A DNA stretch of 64,000 nucleotides from an uncultured Pseudoxanthomonas sp. (GTDB taxonomy: Bacteria > Pseudomonadota > Gammaproteobacteria > Xanthomonadales > Xanthomonadaceae). The notes beneath the pieces were generated by a model. That model had not been told where the DNA came from. It did not search any database and worked only from the letters and a program-made list of their open reading frames with translations. The stretch lies in assembly GCF_946886695.1 (NCBI RefSeq), contig NZ_CAMPJD010000006.1:1-64000 (forward strand), written 5' to 3'. The translations under genes were made by a program, and so were the position numbers. This document shows, one piece after another, positions 43,559 through 52,564 of the stretch. Every line of letters starts with the position of its first letter. Position 1 is the stretch's first letter.

Positions 43559-44440
43559 CTACGCGAGTTCCGCGCGCAGCCAGTCGGCCAGCGCTGCGAT
43601 GCGGGGATCAGGATTGCCGCGTGCGCTGCACAGCGCCCACTCGCCCCCGGTGTCGGAGAACCCCCAAGGCGCCACCAAGCGACCGCTGTCGAGATCGAAC
43701 TGCACCAGTTCGCGCGGTGCGATGGCGACGCCGAGGCCCGCGATGGCGGCTTCCAGCAGGTAGGTGAGGTGGTCGAAGCCGGTACCCAGGCGCGGCGCAT
43801 CCGGCAGTTGGCGGCTGGCAAACCAGCGCGGCCACGCCTGCGGTCGCGAGACGGTATGCAGGAGGGGCTCGTCCCGCAATGCCGACGGCGGGGCATCACG
43901 CAGCGCCGCGAAACGCGCGTGGTGGAGGCTGAGCACGGGACCGATCTGTTCGGGCGCCAGCGTCCGCACCTGCCATGCCGACGGCCATGGCGCCTCGCCC
44001 AGCAGCAGGGCCGCGTCCAGGTCGGCCACGGCCAGATCTATCCCGCCTTCCTGTGCGGACAGGTGCAGCGTCAGGTCCGGCAGGTCGGTCGCCAGCCGTT
44101 CCAGCCGGGGGATCACCCAGCGTGCCAGCAGGCTGCCGGGGCAGCCCAGCACGAAGGCACCCGGCCGGCGCTCGCGCTGCAGCGCGCTCCAGCCGGCCTG
44201 CAGGCTGTTGAACGCGTCGCCGGCAATGTCGCGCAGCCGCTGGCCGTCGGCAGTCAGCGCGAGGCCACGCCCCTCGCGGACGAACAGCGGTCGGCCCAGC
44301 GCGTCCTCCAGTGTGCGGATGTGGCGACTGATCGCGCCGTGGGTGACGTGCAGTTCGCCCGCCGCCCGGCTGAGGCTGCCCAGGCGGGCGGCGACCTCGA
44401 AGGCACGCAGGGCGTTGAGGGGAGGCAGGGGACGTGACAT
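43559..44440 (-). CDS. trpI: LysR family regulator TrpI, activator of trpBA
   Basis: A 293-residue LysR-type regulator. The N-terminal winged helix-turn-helix (about 5-65, LNALRAFEVAARLGSLSRAA) binds DNA and the rest forms the effector domain. Segments such as FVLGCPGSLLARW, EPLLHTVSRPQAWP and YLLEAAIAGLGVAIAP closely resemble Pseudomonas TrpI, as I recall that sequence. TrpI there activates trpBA in response to indoleglycerol phosphate. The gene is divergent from trpB as in Pseudomonas, and a dyad at 44443-44459 fits a LysR operator. Effector is inferred. Confidence 0.85.
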   Translation of the reverse strand: MSRPLPPLNALRAFEVAARLGSLSRAAGELHVTHGAISRHIRTLEDALGRPLFVREGRGLALTADGQRLRDIAGDAFNSLQAGWSALQRERRPGAFVLGCPGSLLARWVIPRLERLATDLPDLTLHLSAQEGGIDLAVADLDAALLLGEAPWPSAWQVRTLAPEQIGPVLSLHHARFAALRDAPPSALRDEPLLHTVSRPQAWPRWFASRQLPDAPRLGTGFDHLTYLLEAAIAGLGVAIAPRELVQFDLDSGRLVAPWGFSDTGGEWALCSARGNPDPRIAALADWLRAELA

Positions 44441-44442
44441 TG

Positions 44443-44459
44443 CGTGAGTTTAAGTCACG
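44443..44459. promoter_or_regulatory. Probable TrpI operator
   Basis: CGTGA-GTTTAAG-TCACG is a 17-bp dyad immediately upstream of the trpI ATG. Its centre at 44451 is about 64 bases before the predicted trpB transcription start, the usual position of a LysR recognition site. It could allow activation of trpBA and autorepression of trpI. Confidence 0.55.
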
Positions 44460-44502
44460 GGTTGGCGATATTTCATCGTTTTTCCGTTGATGACCTGTGC
44501 GC

Positions 44503-44508
44503 TAGAGT
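44503..44508 (+). promoter_or_regulatory. -10 box of trpBA
   Basis: TAGAGT lies before trpB with a poor -35 (TTTTTC at 44480-44485, 17-base spacer), consistent with an activator-dependent promoter. It predicts a start near 44515. Confidence 0.4.
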
Positions 44509-44537
44509 GACGGCCCGTGAAGACTGTCCTGCCGCCC

Positions 44538-45749
44538 ATGCCTGCTCCCGCCGACTACCACGCCTACCCTGATGCCGCCGGCCATTTCGGTCGCCACGGA
44601 GGCCGCTTCGTTGCCGAGACCCTGATGGGGCCGCTGCAGGAGCTGGCGACCGCCTACGACGCCGCGCGGGTCGATCCGGCCTTCATTGCCGCCTTCGACA
44701 AGGACCTGAAGCACTACGTCGGCCGCCCCAGTCCGATCTACCACGCCGAACGCCTGAGCCGAGAGGTCGGCGGTGCGCAGATCCTGCTCAAGCGCGAGGA
44801 CCTGAACCACACCGGCGCGCACAAGATCAACAACACCATCGGGCAGGCGCTGCTGGCCAGCCGGATGGGCAAGAAGCGGATCATCGCCGAGACCGGTGCC
44901 GGCCAGCACGGCGTGGCCAGCGCCACCGTCGCCACCCGGCTGGGCCTGGAATGCGTTGTCTACATGGGCGCCACCGACATCGAGCGCCAGAAGATCAACG
45001 TCTACCGGATGAAGCTGCTCGGCGCGACCGTGGTGCCGGTGACCAGTGGCTCGGCGACGCTGAAGGACGCATTGAACGAAGCGATGCGCGACTGGGTGAC
45101 CAACGTGCACGACACCTTCTACATCATCGGCACGGTGGCGGGTCCGGATCCTTATCCGCGCATGGTGCGGGATTTCAACGCAGTGGTCGGCCGCGAGGCG
45201 AGGGCGCAGATGCTGGCCGACTACGGCCGCCTGCCGGATGCGATTACCGCGTGCGTCGGCGGCGGCAGCAATGCGATTGGCCTCTTCCACGCCTTCCTCA
45301 ACGATCCGGGCGTGCGCATCGTCGGCGCCGAAGCGGCCGGCGACGGCATCGAGACCGGCCGCCATGCGTCTTCGCTCGCCGCCGGCCGCGTGGGCGTGCT
45401 GCATGGCAACCGCACCTACGTGATCTGCGACGACGATGGGCAGATCATCGAGACCCATTCGATCTCGGCAGGCTTGGACTACCCGGGCGTGGGGCCGGAG
45501 CACGCCTTCCTGAAGGACAGCGGGCGCGCGGAGTACGTCGGGGTGACCGACGAGGAAGCGCTCGCCGCGTTCCATCGGCTGACGCGCACCGAGGGCATCC
45601 TGCCGGCCCTGGAGTCGAGCCACGCCGTTGCCCAGGCGATCAAGCTGGCGCGCGAACTGCCGAAGGACCAGCTGGTGCTGTGCAACCTGTCCGGTCGTGG
45701 TGACAAGGACGTGCATACGATCGCCGCCCGCGAAGGCATTTCGCTTTGA
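44538..45749 (+). CDS. trpB: Tryptophan synthase beta chain
   Basis: A 403-residue PLP enzyme condensing indole with serine to tryptophan. The PLP lysine is K96 in HTGAHKINN, the phosphate-binding loop is [10 protein letters not shown], and the [12 protein letters not shown] and LSGRGDKD segments are present. ATG 44538 gives a length close to family members; an upstream in-frame GTG at 44517, only eight bases after the -10 box, could also start translation and would add seven residues. It is divergent from trpI and followed by trpA after a 145-base gap that holds a repeat element. Confidence 0.96.
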   Translation: MPAPADYHAYPDAAGHFGRHGGRFVAETLMGPLQELATAYDAARVDPAFIAAFDKDLKHYVGRPSPIYHAERLSREVGGAQILLKREDLNHTGAHKINNTIGQALLASRMGKKRIIAETGAGQHGVASATVATRLGLECVVYMGATDIERQKINVYRMKLLGATVVPVTSGSATLKDALNEAMRDWVTNVHDTFYIIGTVAGPDPYPRMVRDFNAVVGREARAQMLADYGRLPDAITACVGGGSNAIGLFHAFLNDPGVRIVGAEAAGDGIETGRHASSLAAGRVGVLHGNRTYVICDDDGQIIETHSISAGLDYPGVGPEHAFLKDSGRAEYVGVTDEEALAAFHRLTRTEGILPALESSHAVAQAIKLARELPKDQLVLCNLSGRGDKDVHTIAAREGISL

Positions 45750-45758
45750 AGCTTTGCT

Positions 45759-45866
45759 CTCTCCCTTTCAAGGGGAGGGCCGGGGAGGGGGCGGTGTTTC
45801 TTAAAGTGGACAGACAGTTTCCGGGTAACACCATCCCCACCCAACCCTCCCCTTGAAGGGGAGGGC
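45759..45866. repeat. Inverted-repeat element between trpB and trpA
   Basis: Two arms of about 39 bases (left 45759-45798, right 45827-45866) are roughly 80% complementary with one indel; each contains TTCAAGGGGAGGG in opposite orientation. The loop is about 28 bases. The whole would fold into a long hairpin in the trpBA message. Its form suggests a dispersed extragenic or MITE-like repeat rather than a terminator, since no U-run follows. No second copy was noticed in this window. Confidence 0.7.
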
Positions 45867-45894
45867 TCAAAACCCGATTTCCTGGAAATCTCCG

Positions 45895-46692
45895 ATGAGC
45901 CGTTTCGAACAGAAATTCGCCGACCTCAAGGCCGCCCACCGCAAGGCGCTGATCCCCTTCATCACCGCCGGCGACCCGTCGCTGGAGTCCACCGTACCGG
46001 TGATGCATGCATTGGTGGCTGCAGGCGCGGACGTCATCGAACTGGGCGTGCCGTTCTCCGATCCGATGGCCGACGGTCCGGTCATCCAGCGCAGCTCCGA
46101 ACGCGCGCTGGCCAAGGGCGCTGGGCTGCGGTATGTGCTCGAGGCGGTCGAGGTCTTCCGCCAACAGGACGACGGCACGCCGATCGTGCTGATGGGCTAT
46201 CTGAACCCGGTGGAGATCCATGGTGCCGAGCGCTTCGCCCGGGAAGCGGTCGCGGCCGGCGTCGATGGTGTGCTGCTGGTCGACCTGCCGCCGGAAGAAG
46301 CCGGTGAGACGCGCGCCATCTTCGACGAGCATGGCCTGGCACTGATCGCACTGGCGTCGCCGACCACATCGTCGGAACGCCTGCGGATGCTGTGCGATAC
46401 CGCGCAGGGCTACCTGTATTACGTCAGCTTTGCCGGCGTCACTGGCGCGTCCGACCGCCTGGACATCGGCGCGGCGGGCGGGCGCCTGAAGCAGCTGCGG
46501 GTGGACTCCCGTGTGCCAGTGGTGGCCGGCTTCGGCATCAAGGACGCGGCCAGTGCAGCCGCGATGGCTGCCGATGCAGACGGCGTGGTGGTAGGCAGCG
46601 CGCTGGTCGCGGCGTTGGTCGAAGCGGGCGCGGACGCGCCGGCCCGGGCCTCCGCCTTCCTGGCCCCGCTGCGGGCGGCGCTGGACGCCTGA
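45895..46692 (+). CDS. trpA: Tryptophan synthase alpha chain
   Basis: A 265-residue TIM-barrel subunit that cleaves indoleglycerol phosphate to indole, passed to TrpB through a tunnel. The catalytic Glu49 is in VIELGVPFSDPMADGP together with the catalytic Asp of FSDP. Other blocks are LMGYLNPV, VDLPPEEAG, YYVSFAGVTG and GFGIKD. ATG 45895 gives the family N-terminus MSRFEQKFADLK; the frame is open upstream through the repeat element. Confidence 0.97.
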   Translation: MSRFEQKFADLKAAHRKALIPFITAGDPSLESTVPVMHALVAAGADVIELGVPFSDPMADGPVIQRSSERALAKGAGLRYVLEAVEVFRQQDDGTPIVLMGYLNPVEIHGAERFAREAVAAGVDGVLLVDLPPEEAGETRAIFDEHGLALIALASPTTSSERLRMLCDTAQGYLYYVSFAGVTGASDRLDIGAAGGRLKQLRVDSRVPVVAGFGIKDAASAAAMAADADGVVVGSALVAALVEAGADAPARASAFLAPLRAALDA

Positions 46693-46779
46693 GTCACCGT
46701 ACGGCTGTGCATGGACGACTGAGCTAAACTGCCGCGCTAATCCATCAGGCCCCTCCCGGGGCAGGCAGCAAGACCACGC

Positions 46780-47673
46780 ATGAGCTGGCTCAGCAAACTG
46801 ATGCCGTCGGGCATCCGCACCGAGGGCAACGCAGGCAAGAGCAAACGCAGCGTCCCCGAGGGCCTGTGGGAAAAATGCGACCGCTGCGGCGCGGTGCTGT
46901 ACCGGCCGGAGCTGGAAGAGAACCTGGAGGTCTGCCCGAAGTGCAGCTTCCACATGCCCATCCGTGCCCGCGCGCGCATGGCGGCGTTGTTCGACCCGGG
47001 CAGCACGCGCGAGATCGGCGCCGCACTGGGCCCGACCGATGTGTTGAAGTTCAAGGACCAGAAGAAGTACGCCGACCGCATCAAGGCCGCGCAGAAGAGT
47101 ACCGGCGAGCGCGATGCACTGATCACCCTGCAGGGCACGCTGAAGGGCCGTGACCTGGTCGCCAGCGCGTTCGACTTCGCCTACATGGGCGGCTCGATGG
47201 GCTCGGTCGTCGGCGAGCGTTTCTCGCTGGGTGCGGAGAAGGCGCTGGAGATCGGCTCACCGTTCGTGTGCTTCTCCGCCAGCGGCGGCGCGCGCATGCA
47301 GGAGAGCCTGTTCTCGCTGATGCAGATGGCCAAGACCTCCGCGGCGCTCGGTCGCCTTCGCGAGGCCGGACTGCCCTACATCTCGGTGATGACGCACCCC
47401 ACCACCGGTGGCGTGTCGGCCAGCTTCGCCATGCTGGGTGACATCAATCTGGCGGAGCCGGAAGCGCTGATCGGCTTCGCCGGCCCGCGCGTGATCGAAC
47501 AGACCGTGCGCGAGACATTGCCGGAGGGTTTCCAGCGTTCGGAGTTCCTGGTGGCGCATGGCGCCATCGACCAGATCTGCGACCGCCGCGAGCTGCGTGA
47601 CCGCCTCGCCGACCTGCTGGCGTTGATGATGCGACAGCCCAAGCCCGAACAAAGTGAACTGGTGACCGCATGA
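46780..47673 (+). CDS. accD: Acetyl-CoA carboxylase carboxyltransferase subunit beta
   Basis: A 297-residue subunit that, with AccA, transfers carboxyl from biotin to acetyl-CoA to make malonyl-CoA. The N-terminal zinc ribbon has CDRC near residue 34 and CPKC near 53, followed by the crotonase-like carboxyltransferase domain with [16 protein letters not shown] and [18 protein letters not shown]. Length is typical. A possible -10 box TAAACT lies about 50 bases upstream. The glmM ATG overlaps its TGA by four bases. Confidence 0.97.
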   Translation: MSWLSKLMPSGIRTEGNAGKSKRSVPEGLWEKCDRCGAVLYRPELEENLEVCPKCSFHMPIRARARMAALFDPGSTREIGAALGPTDVLKFKDQKKYADRIKAAQKSTGERDALITLQGTLKGRDLVASAFDFAYMGGSMGSVVGERFSLGAEKALEIGSPFVCFSASGGARMQESLFSLMQMAKTSAALGRLREAGLPYISVMTHPTTGGVSASFAMLGDINLAEPEALIGFAGPRVIEQTVRETLPEGFQRSEFLVAHGAIDQICDRRELRDRLADLLALMMRQPKPEQSELVTA

Positions 47674-49019
47674 GCCGCAAATATTTCGGCACCGACGGCA
47701 TCCGCGGCCGCGTCGGCACCAGCCCCATTTCCGCCGATTTCGTGCTGCGCCTGGGCAACGCCCTGGGTCGCGTGCTGTGCCAGAACACCGGCGATGCGCG
47801 TCCGGTGGTGGTGATCGGCAAGGACACACGCATTTCCGGCTACATGTTCGAAGCCGCGCTGGAGGCTGGCCTGGTCGCCGCCGGTGCCGATGTGCAACTG
47901 ATGGGGCCGATGCCGACGCCTGCAGTGGCCTTCCTGACCCGTACGCTGGGTGCCGACGCCGGTATCGTGATCAGCGCATCGCACAACCCGCACTACGACA
48001 ACGGGATCAAGTTCTTCTCGGCCGAGGGCGAGAAACTCGATGACGCGACCGAACTGGCGATCGAAGCCGCGCTGGACGCCCCGTTCTTCACCGCCGAATC
48101 CGAGAAACTCGGCAAGGCGATCCGCACCCGTGATGCGGTCGGTCGCTACATGGAGTTCTGCAAGGCCAGCGTGCCGCGCCGTTTCGACCTGAAGGGACTG
48201 AAGCTGGTGCTGGACTGTGCGCATGGCGCGACGTACCACATCGCACCGCTGCTGTTCCGCGAACTGGGCGCCGACGTCATCACCATCGGCGCCGAGCCGA
48301 ACGGCGTCAACATCAACGACGGCGTGGGCTCCATGCACATCGACAGCCTGGCCGCGAAGGTGCGCGAGTCCGGCGCCCATCTGGGTATCGCCTTCGATGG
48401 AGACGGTGATCGGGTGCTGATGGCCGACGGGCAGGGCGCGCCGGTCGATGGCGACCAGCTGATCTATCTGCTGGCACGCGACTGGCAGGCGAGTGGGCGG
48501 TTGCGTGGCCCGGTGGTCGGTACGCTGATGACCAACTACGGTCTGGAACGCGCGCTGGCCAAGCTCGAGATTCCCTTCGTCCGCACCAAGGTCGGCGACC
48601 GTTACGTGCATCAGGCACTGGTCGAAGGCAACGCAGTGCTGGGTGGCGAAGCGTCCGGCCATCTGCTTTGCCTGGATCGCACCACCACCGGCGACGCCAT
48701 CATCGCCGCGCTGCAGGTGCTGGAAGCCCTGAGGCGTCGCAAGGTCTCGCTGCGTGATGCGCTCGATGGTCTGGCGATGCTGCCGCAGAAGACTATCAAC
48801 GTGAAGCTGGCCAACGGCGCCAAACCCACCGAGGCTGCGAGTGTGCAGGCCGCGCTCGCGCAGGCGCAGGCAGCGGTGTCGGGGCGTGGCCGGGCGTTCC
48901 TGCGCCCTTCCGGTACCGAACCGGTGGTGCGCGTGACGGTCGAGGCCGACGACGACGCGCTGGTGAAGAACACGCTGGAAACTCTGGCCGAGGCCGTGCG
49001 GGCTGCCGCCACCGCTTGA
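47670..49019 (+). CDS. glmM: Phosphoglucosamine mutase
   Basis: A 449-residue enzyme converting glucosamine-6-phosphate to glucosamine-1-phosphate for UDP-GlcNAc. It begins with [13 protein letters not shown], the active serine is S104 in [16 protein letters not shown], the metal loop is [11 protein letters not shown], and the phosphate-binding [11 protein letters not shown] lies near the C-terminus. Four-base overlap with accD links wall and lipid precursor synthesis on one transcript. Confidence 0.97.
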   Translation: MSRKYFGTDGIRGRVGTSPISADFVLRLGNALGRVLCQNTGDARPVVVIGKDTRISGYMFEAALEAGLVAAGADVQLMGPMPTPAVAFLTRTLGADAGIVISASHNPHYDNGIKFFSAEGEKLDDATELAIEAALDAPFFTAESEKLGKAIRTRDAVGRYMEFCKASVPRRFDLKGLKLVLDCAHGATYHIAPLLFRELGADVITIGAEPNGVNINDGVGSMHIDSLAAKVRESGAHLGIAFDGDGDRVLMADGQGAPVDGDQLIYLLARDWQASGRLRGPVVGTLMTNYGLERALAKLEIPFVRTKVGDRYVHQALVEGNAVLGGEASGHLLCLDRTTTGDAIIAALQVLEALRRRKVSLRDALDGLAMLPQKTINVKLANGAKPTEAASVQAALAQAQAAVSGRGRAFLRPSGTEPVVRVTVEADDDALVKNTLETLAEAVRAAATA

Positions 49020-49095
49020 GCCTGATCAATGAACACCTGGCGTGGGAATGCTTCACTGGCGCTCCCGCGCAACACATCTGTTGGAGCAGAGTCGC

Positions 49096-50034
49096 ATGAG
49101 TGCCCGTATTCCTACCCTGGACATCACCCGTTTCGACACCGACCGTGACGCCTTCGTGGCCGAGCTGGGCGCGGCCTACCGCGAATGGGGGTTTGCCGGC
49201 ATCCGCAACCACGGCATCCCGCAGGCGCAGATCGATGCGGCCTACGACGTGTTCAAGCGTTTCTTCGCGCTTCCGGATGACGTGAAGAAGCAGTATCACG
49301 TCCCCGGCAGCGGCGGTGCGCGTGGCTATACGCCATTCGGCGTGGAGACGGCGAAGGATTCCAAGCACTTCGACCTGAAGGAGTTCTGGCACATCGGTCG
49401 CGAGATCGCGGACGATTCCAGGTACTGCGACGTCATGCCACCGAACCTGTGGCCGGACGAAGTGCCCGGTTTCCGCGAACACGGTTACGGCCTGTACCAG
49501 GCGCTGGACCAGCTTGGTTCGCGTGTGCTGTCGGCACTGGCGCTGCATATCGGTCTGCCGGAGACCTATTTCGCCGACAAGACCGATTCGGGCAACTCGA
49601 TCCTGCGGCCGATCCACTATCCCCCGATCACCGCCGACGACATCCCGAACGTGCGTGCCGGCGCGCACGAGGACATCAACCTCATCACGTTGCTGGTGGG
49701 TGCCAGCGCCGCCGGTCTGGAAGTGAAGTCTAAGCAGGGCGAGTGGGTGCCGTTCACCTCCGACGCCGACACCATCGTCGTCAACATCGGCGACATGCTG
49801 CAGCGCCTGACCAACCATGTGTACCCGTCGACCACGCACCGCGTGACCAATCCGCCGGGCGAACAGGCGCGCCAGCCCCGCTATTCGGTGCCGTTCTTCC
49901 TGCACCCGAATCCGGACTTCCTGATCGACGTGTTGCCGTCCACGGTCACGCCGGACAATCCGAAGCGCTATCCCGAGCCGATCACGGCCCAGGGCTACCT
50001 GGAAGAGCGCCTGCGCGAGATCAAGCTGAAGTAA
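49096..50034 (+). CDS. Isopenicillin N synthase family 2-oxoglutarate/Fe(II)-like oxygenase
   Basis: A 312-residue non-haem iron oxygenase. The N-terminal DIOX_N region includes GFAGIRNHGIP (about 32-42), and the C-terminal domain has the iron ligands His and Asp in AHEDINLITLLVG and the distal His in STTHRVTNPP, with the RYSVPFF motif binding the cosubstrate. The double-stranded beta-helix core is complete. The true substrate is unknown; the name reflects family only and no antibiotic genes are near. ATG 49096 is preceded by a purine-poor region, with an alternative upstream ATG at 49042. Confidence 0.9.
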   Translation: MSARIPTLDITRFDTDRDAFVAELGAAYREWGFAGIRNHGIPQAQIDAAYDVFKRFFALPDDVKKQYHVPGSGGARGYTPFGVETAKDSKHFDLKEFWHIGREIADDSRYCDVMPPNLWPDEVPGFREHGYGLYQALDQLGSRVLSALALHIGLPETYFADKTDSGNSILRPIHYPPITADDIPNVRAGAHEDINLITLLVGASAAGLEVKSKQGEWVPFTSDADTIVVNIGDMLQRLTNHVYPSTTHRVTNPPGEQARQPRYSVPFFLHPNPDFLIDVLPSTVTPDNPKRYPEPITAQGYLEERLREIKLK

Positions 50035-50067
50035 GGCGGGCCCGAGCCCGTCGTTGCGCGACCTTGC

Positions 50068-50090
50068 GGCGCCGGGATCTTCCCGGCGTC
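50068..50090. terminator. Hairpin between convergent oxygenase and SDR genes
   Basis: A 10-bp stem with one G-U pair (core GCCGGGA / TCCCGGC, loop TCT) lies 33 bases after the oxygenase stop and 17 bases after the SDR stop on the other strand. U-runs are short, so it is probably a weak bidirectional terminator. Confidence 0.5.
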
Positions 50091-50107
50091 GTGCGTTTCA
50101 CGATCGA

Positions 50108-50920
50108 TCAATCCAGCGGCCGCACCTTGCGCGAGTTCCGTGCCATCAAGCCCATCGCCAACCGATGCGGCAGCAGCTTCACGATCATGTGCAGCAGCCG
50201 GTAGCGCCAGCCGGGTACCACCAGCACGTCCCCGCGCTCGCTGCCGTCGATCCCGGCACGCGCCACCTCCGTCGCTTGCAGCCACATCGTTGGCGACACC
50301 CGCATGCGCGAACGGGTGCCGGTGACGTCGTGGAACTCGGAATACGTGAAGCCCGGGCACAACGCCGTGGCATGCACACCGCGATCGGCGTTTTCGAGCG
50401 CCATCGCCTCGCTGAACTTCAGCAGGAAACTCTTCGCCGGCGCATACAGTGTCTGCCCCTCGGCGGCCGGCATCAGCGCGGCGAACGAGGCGACGTTGAG
50501 GATGCGGCCCTGACCGGAGGCGCGGATCGAGGGCAGCAGTCGCCACGTCAGTTCGCAGACCGCGGTCACCATCACCTGCAGGAACGCCGCGTGATCGGCC
50601 CATGCGTTGCTGCGGTAGCGGCCCGGCATGCCGTAGCCGGCGTTGTTGACCAGGATGCGGATCGCCGCGCCGCGCCGTTCCAGCTCGGCGACCAGCGCTG
50701 CTGGAGCGGCCGGATCGGCCAGGTCCGCCACCACGATCTCCACCGGCACCTGTGCCCGCAGCTCAGTCGCCAGTGCCTGCAATCGCTCCACACGGCGAGC
50801 CGTCAGCACCAGCGGTACGCCGCGGCGAGCGTACTCGCGGGCGATCTGTTCGCCGATACCGCTGGAGGCGCCGGTGATCAGGGCGTAACCGGTGGCGCTG
50901 GCAGAAAAAGCATCGGTCAT
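50108..50920 (-). CDS. Short-chain dehydrogenase/reductase
   Basis: A 270-residue SDR. The cofactor loop is TGASSGIGEQIA (about 16-27), NNAGYG is near 96, and the catalytic Ser-Tyr-Lys lie in NVASFAALMPAAEG and YAPAKSFLL (about 160-168). The C-terminus is extended and basic, with a hydrophobic segment RLLHMIVKLLPHRLAMGLM that could touch the membrane. Substrate unknown. It is leftward and divergent from tpiA, starting at ATG 50920 with GGAAGA just upstream on that strand. Confidence 0.88.
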   Translation of the reverse strand: MTDAFSASATGYALITGASSGIGEQIAREYARRGVPLVLTARRVERLQALATELRAQVPVEIVVADLADPAAPAALVAELERRGAAIRILVNNAGYGMPGRYRSNAWADHAAFLQVMVTAVCELTWRLLPSIRASGQGRILNVASFAALMPAAEGQTLYAPAKSFLLKFSEAMALENADRGVHATALCPGFTYSEFHDVTGTRSRMRVSPTMWLQATEVARAGIDGSERGDVLVVPGWRYRLLHMIVKLLPHRLAMGLMARNSRKVRPLD

Positions 50921-51031
50921 GGAAGATCCTGGTCGTCGAAGGCGGCTCGGCTTGCACGATAGCGCGACGGGTAGGTGCGCCGGACAACATCGGCTAGACT
51001 GCGCGACCCGAACTGGACAGGAATTGGTCTT

Positions 51032-51790
51032 ATGCGCCGCAAGCTCGTGGCTGGGAACTGGAAGCTCCACGGCAATCGCGGTTTCGCCACCGCGCTGATG
51101 GACGAGTTGGCCGCCGGCCTCCCGCTGGACGGGGTGGACCTGCTGGTCCTGCCGCCATTGCCCTACCTGGGTGAGCTGATCGAAGACTATGGTCACCGGG
51201 GTATCGCGTTCGGCGCGCAGGACGTCAGCAGCAACGAGAAGGGCGCATACACCGGGGAGGTGTCGGCCTCCATGCTGGTCGACGTGGGCGCGAGGTATGG
51301 CCTGGTGGGCCATTCCGAGCGTCGCCAGTACCACAACGAGAGCAGCGAGTTCGTGGCCCGCAAGTTCGTCGCGGCCAAGCACGCCGGCCTGATCCCCTTG
51401 CTCTGCGTGGGCGAGACCGAGCAGCAGCGCAAGGACGGCCAGACCGAGTTCCGCATCCTGAAGCAACTGGAAGCCGTGTTCGACCTTGCCGGACCGCAGG
51501 CATTCGCCGATGCGGTGATCTCCTACGAGCCCGTCTGGGCCATCGGCACCGGCCTGACCGCCACGCCGGAGCAGGCTCAGGCTGTCCATGCCTTCATCCG
51601 TGGCGAAGTGGCCGCACGCGATGCTAGAATCGCCGATTCGCTGACCCTCCTCTATGGAGGCAGCGTGAAGCCCGACAACGCCGCGGAACTGTTCTCGCAG
51701 CCCGATGTCGATGGAGGGCTGGTGGGCGGCGCTTCCCTGGTCGCCCGGGATTTCCTGGCCATCGCGCAGGCGGCGGCCGGTCGGGGGTAG
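51032..51790 (+). CDS. tpiA: Triosephosphate isomerase
   Basis: A 252-residue glycolytic TIM barrel that interconverts dihydroxyacetone phosphate and glyceraldehyde-3-phosphate. Active-site residues are Asn and Lys in AGNWKLHG (residues 7-14), His in VGHSERRQ, and Glu in YEPVWAIGTG, with the phosphate loop GGSVKPDN. ATG 51032 gives the standard MRRKLVAGNWK start. TAGACT about 40 bases upstream is a plausible -10 box. secG follows, the usual gammaproteobacterial order. Confidence 0.98.
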   Translation: MRRKLVAGNWKLHGNRGFATALMDELAAGLPLDGVDLLVLPPLPYLGELIEDYGHRGIAFGAQDVSSNEKGAYTGEVSASMLVDVGARYGLVGHSERRQYHNESSEFVARKFVAAKHAGLIPLLCVGETEQQRKDGQTEFRILKQLEAVFDLAGPQAFADAVISYEPVWAIGTGLTATPEQAQAVHAFIRGEVAARDARIADSLTLLYGGSVKPDNAAELFSQPDVDGGLVGGASLVARDFLAIAQAAAGRG

Positions 51791-51849
51791 CCCCTGGCAA
51801 GACCGGACCCTCGCGGGCCGGACGACTCAACCGGTTGAGACTGATTCCG

Positions 51850-52296
51850 ATGCAGTGGATGTTGATCCTGAATGTGGTTTACGTGCTGGTGGCCATCGCC
51901 ATCATCGCGCTGGTGCTGATGCAGCGCGGCTCGGGTGCCCAGGCCGGTTCCGGCTTTGGCGGCGGGGCTTCCGGCACGGTGTTCGGCGCGCGTGGCGCGT
52001 CCAACTTCCTGTCCAAGAGCACCAAGTGGCTGGCCATCGTGTTCTTCGGCATCAGTCTGTTCATGGCGTGGTACGCCACGCACAGCGCGCGTCCGACCAC
52101 GCAGCAGAACCTCGGCGTGATGTCGCAGCTGCCGGCGGCGCCTGCTGCTCCTGCGGGCGAACTGCCGAAGCCGTCGACCGTGCCCAGCACGCCGATCCAG
52201 CAGGCACCTGCACCGGCCGGCACCGTGCCCGCCGCACCGCAGGATGCAGTGCCCGCAGGCGAACAGGCGCCGGCGACACCGCCGCAGGGCGGCTGA
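51850..52296 (+). CDS. secG: Protein-export membrane protein SecG
   Basis: A 148-residue subunit of the SecYEG translocon with two membrane segments (about 3-23 and 54-74) joined by the conserved loop MQRGSGAQAGSGFGGGASGTVFGARG. The C-terminal 60 residues are a Pro/Ala-rich tail not found in the shorter E. coli protein (110 residues). ATG 51850 begins the first membrane helix; an in-frame TTG at 51835 is less likely. It lies between tpiA and a tRNA-Leu gene ahead of the nuo operon. Confidence 0.94.
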   Translation: MQWMLILNVVYVLVAIAIIALVLMQRGSGAQAGSGFGGGASGTVFGARGASNFLSKSTKWLAIVFFGISLFMAWYATHSARPTTQQNLGVMSQLPAAPAAPAGELPKPSTVPSTPIQQAPAPAGTVPAAPQDAVPAGEQAPATPPQGG

Positions 52297-52303
52297 GCCC
52301 GGC

Positions 52304-52309
52304 TACAAT
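52304..52309 (+). promoter_or_regulatory. -10 box of tRNA-Leu
   Basis: TACAAT lies eight bases after the secG stop and 36 bases before the tRNA. It may start a separate tRNA transcript; no good -35 is seen. Confidence 0.35.
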
Positions 52310-52345
52310 GGCGGGGTGCGCGAAGCGCTGCGCAAAGGTTTGATT

Positions 52346-52430
52346 GCCCAGGTGGCGGAATTGGTAGACGCACTACCTTGAGGTGGTAGCGACGAAAGTC
52401 GTAGGGGTTCGAGTCCCCTCTTGGGCACCA
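52346..52430 (+). tRNA. tRNA-Leu (anticodon GAG)
   Basis: An 85-base class II tRNA ending in an encoded CCA. The acceptor stem GCCCAGG pairs with CTTGGGC (one G-U), the anticodon stem CTACC/GGTAG holds the loop TTGAGGT with anticodon GAG, there is a variable arm (CGACGAAAGTCG), and the T-loop is GGTTCGAGTC. It reads CUC and CUU leucine codons. Confidence 0.97.
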
Positions 52431-52465
52431 ATACAGCGGGTCGGCATGAATGTCGTTCCTGCAGC

Positions 52466-52498
52466 GAAAAACCCGCCATCCGGCGGGTTTTTTCTTTT
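52466..52498 (+). terminator. Strong intrinsic terminator after tRNA-Leu
   Basis: The stem AAAACCCGCC / GGCGGGTTTT (52468-52491, loop ATCC) followed by further T residues is a textbook rho-independent terminator. It separates the tRNA transcript from the nuo operon. Confidence 0.92.
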
Positions 52499-52528
52499 GT
52501 CTACAACCGCGATATGCGCGGGTAATCG

Positions 52529-52558
52529 TTTACTAGCGAGTTCACGAACCGTTACAAT
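52529..52558 (+). promoter_or_regulatory. Promoter of the nuo operon
   Basis: TTTACT (52529-52534) and TACAAT (52553-52558) are spaced by 18 bases just after the tRNA terminator. Transcription from here would give a leader of roughly 175 bases before the nuoA GTG. Confidence 0.55.
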
Positions 52559-52564
52559 CCCGGC

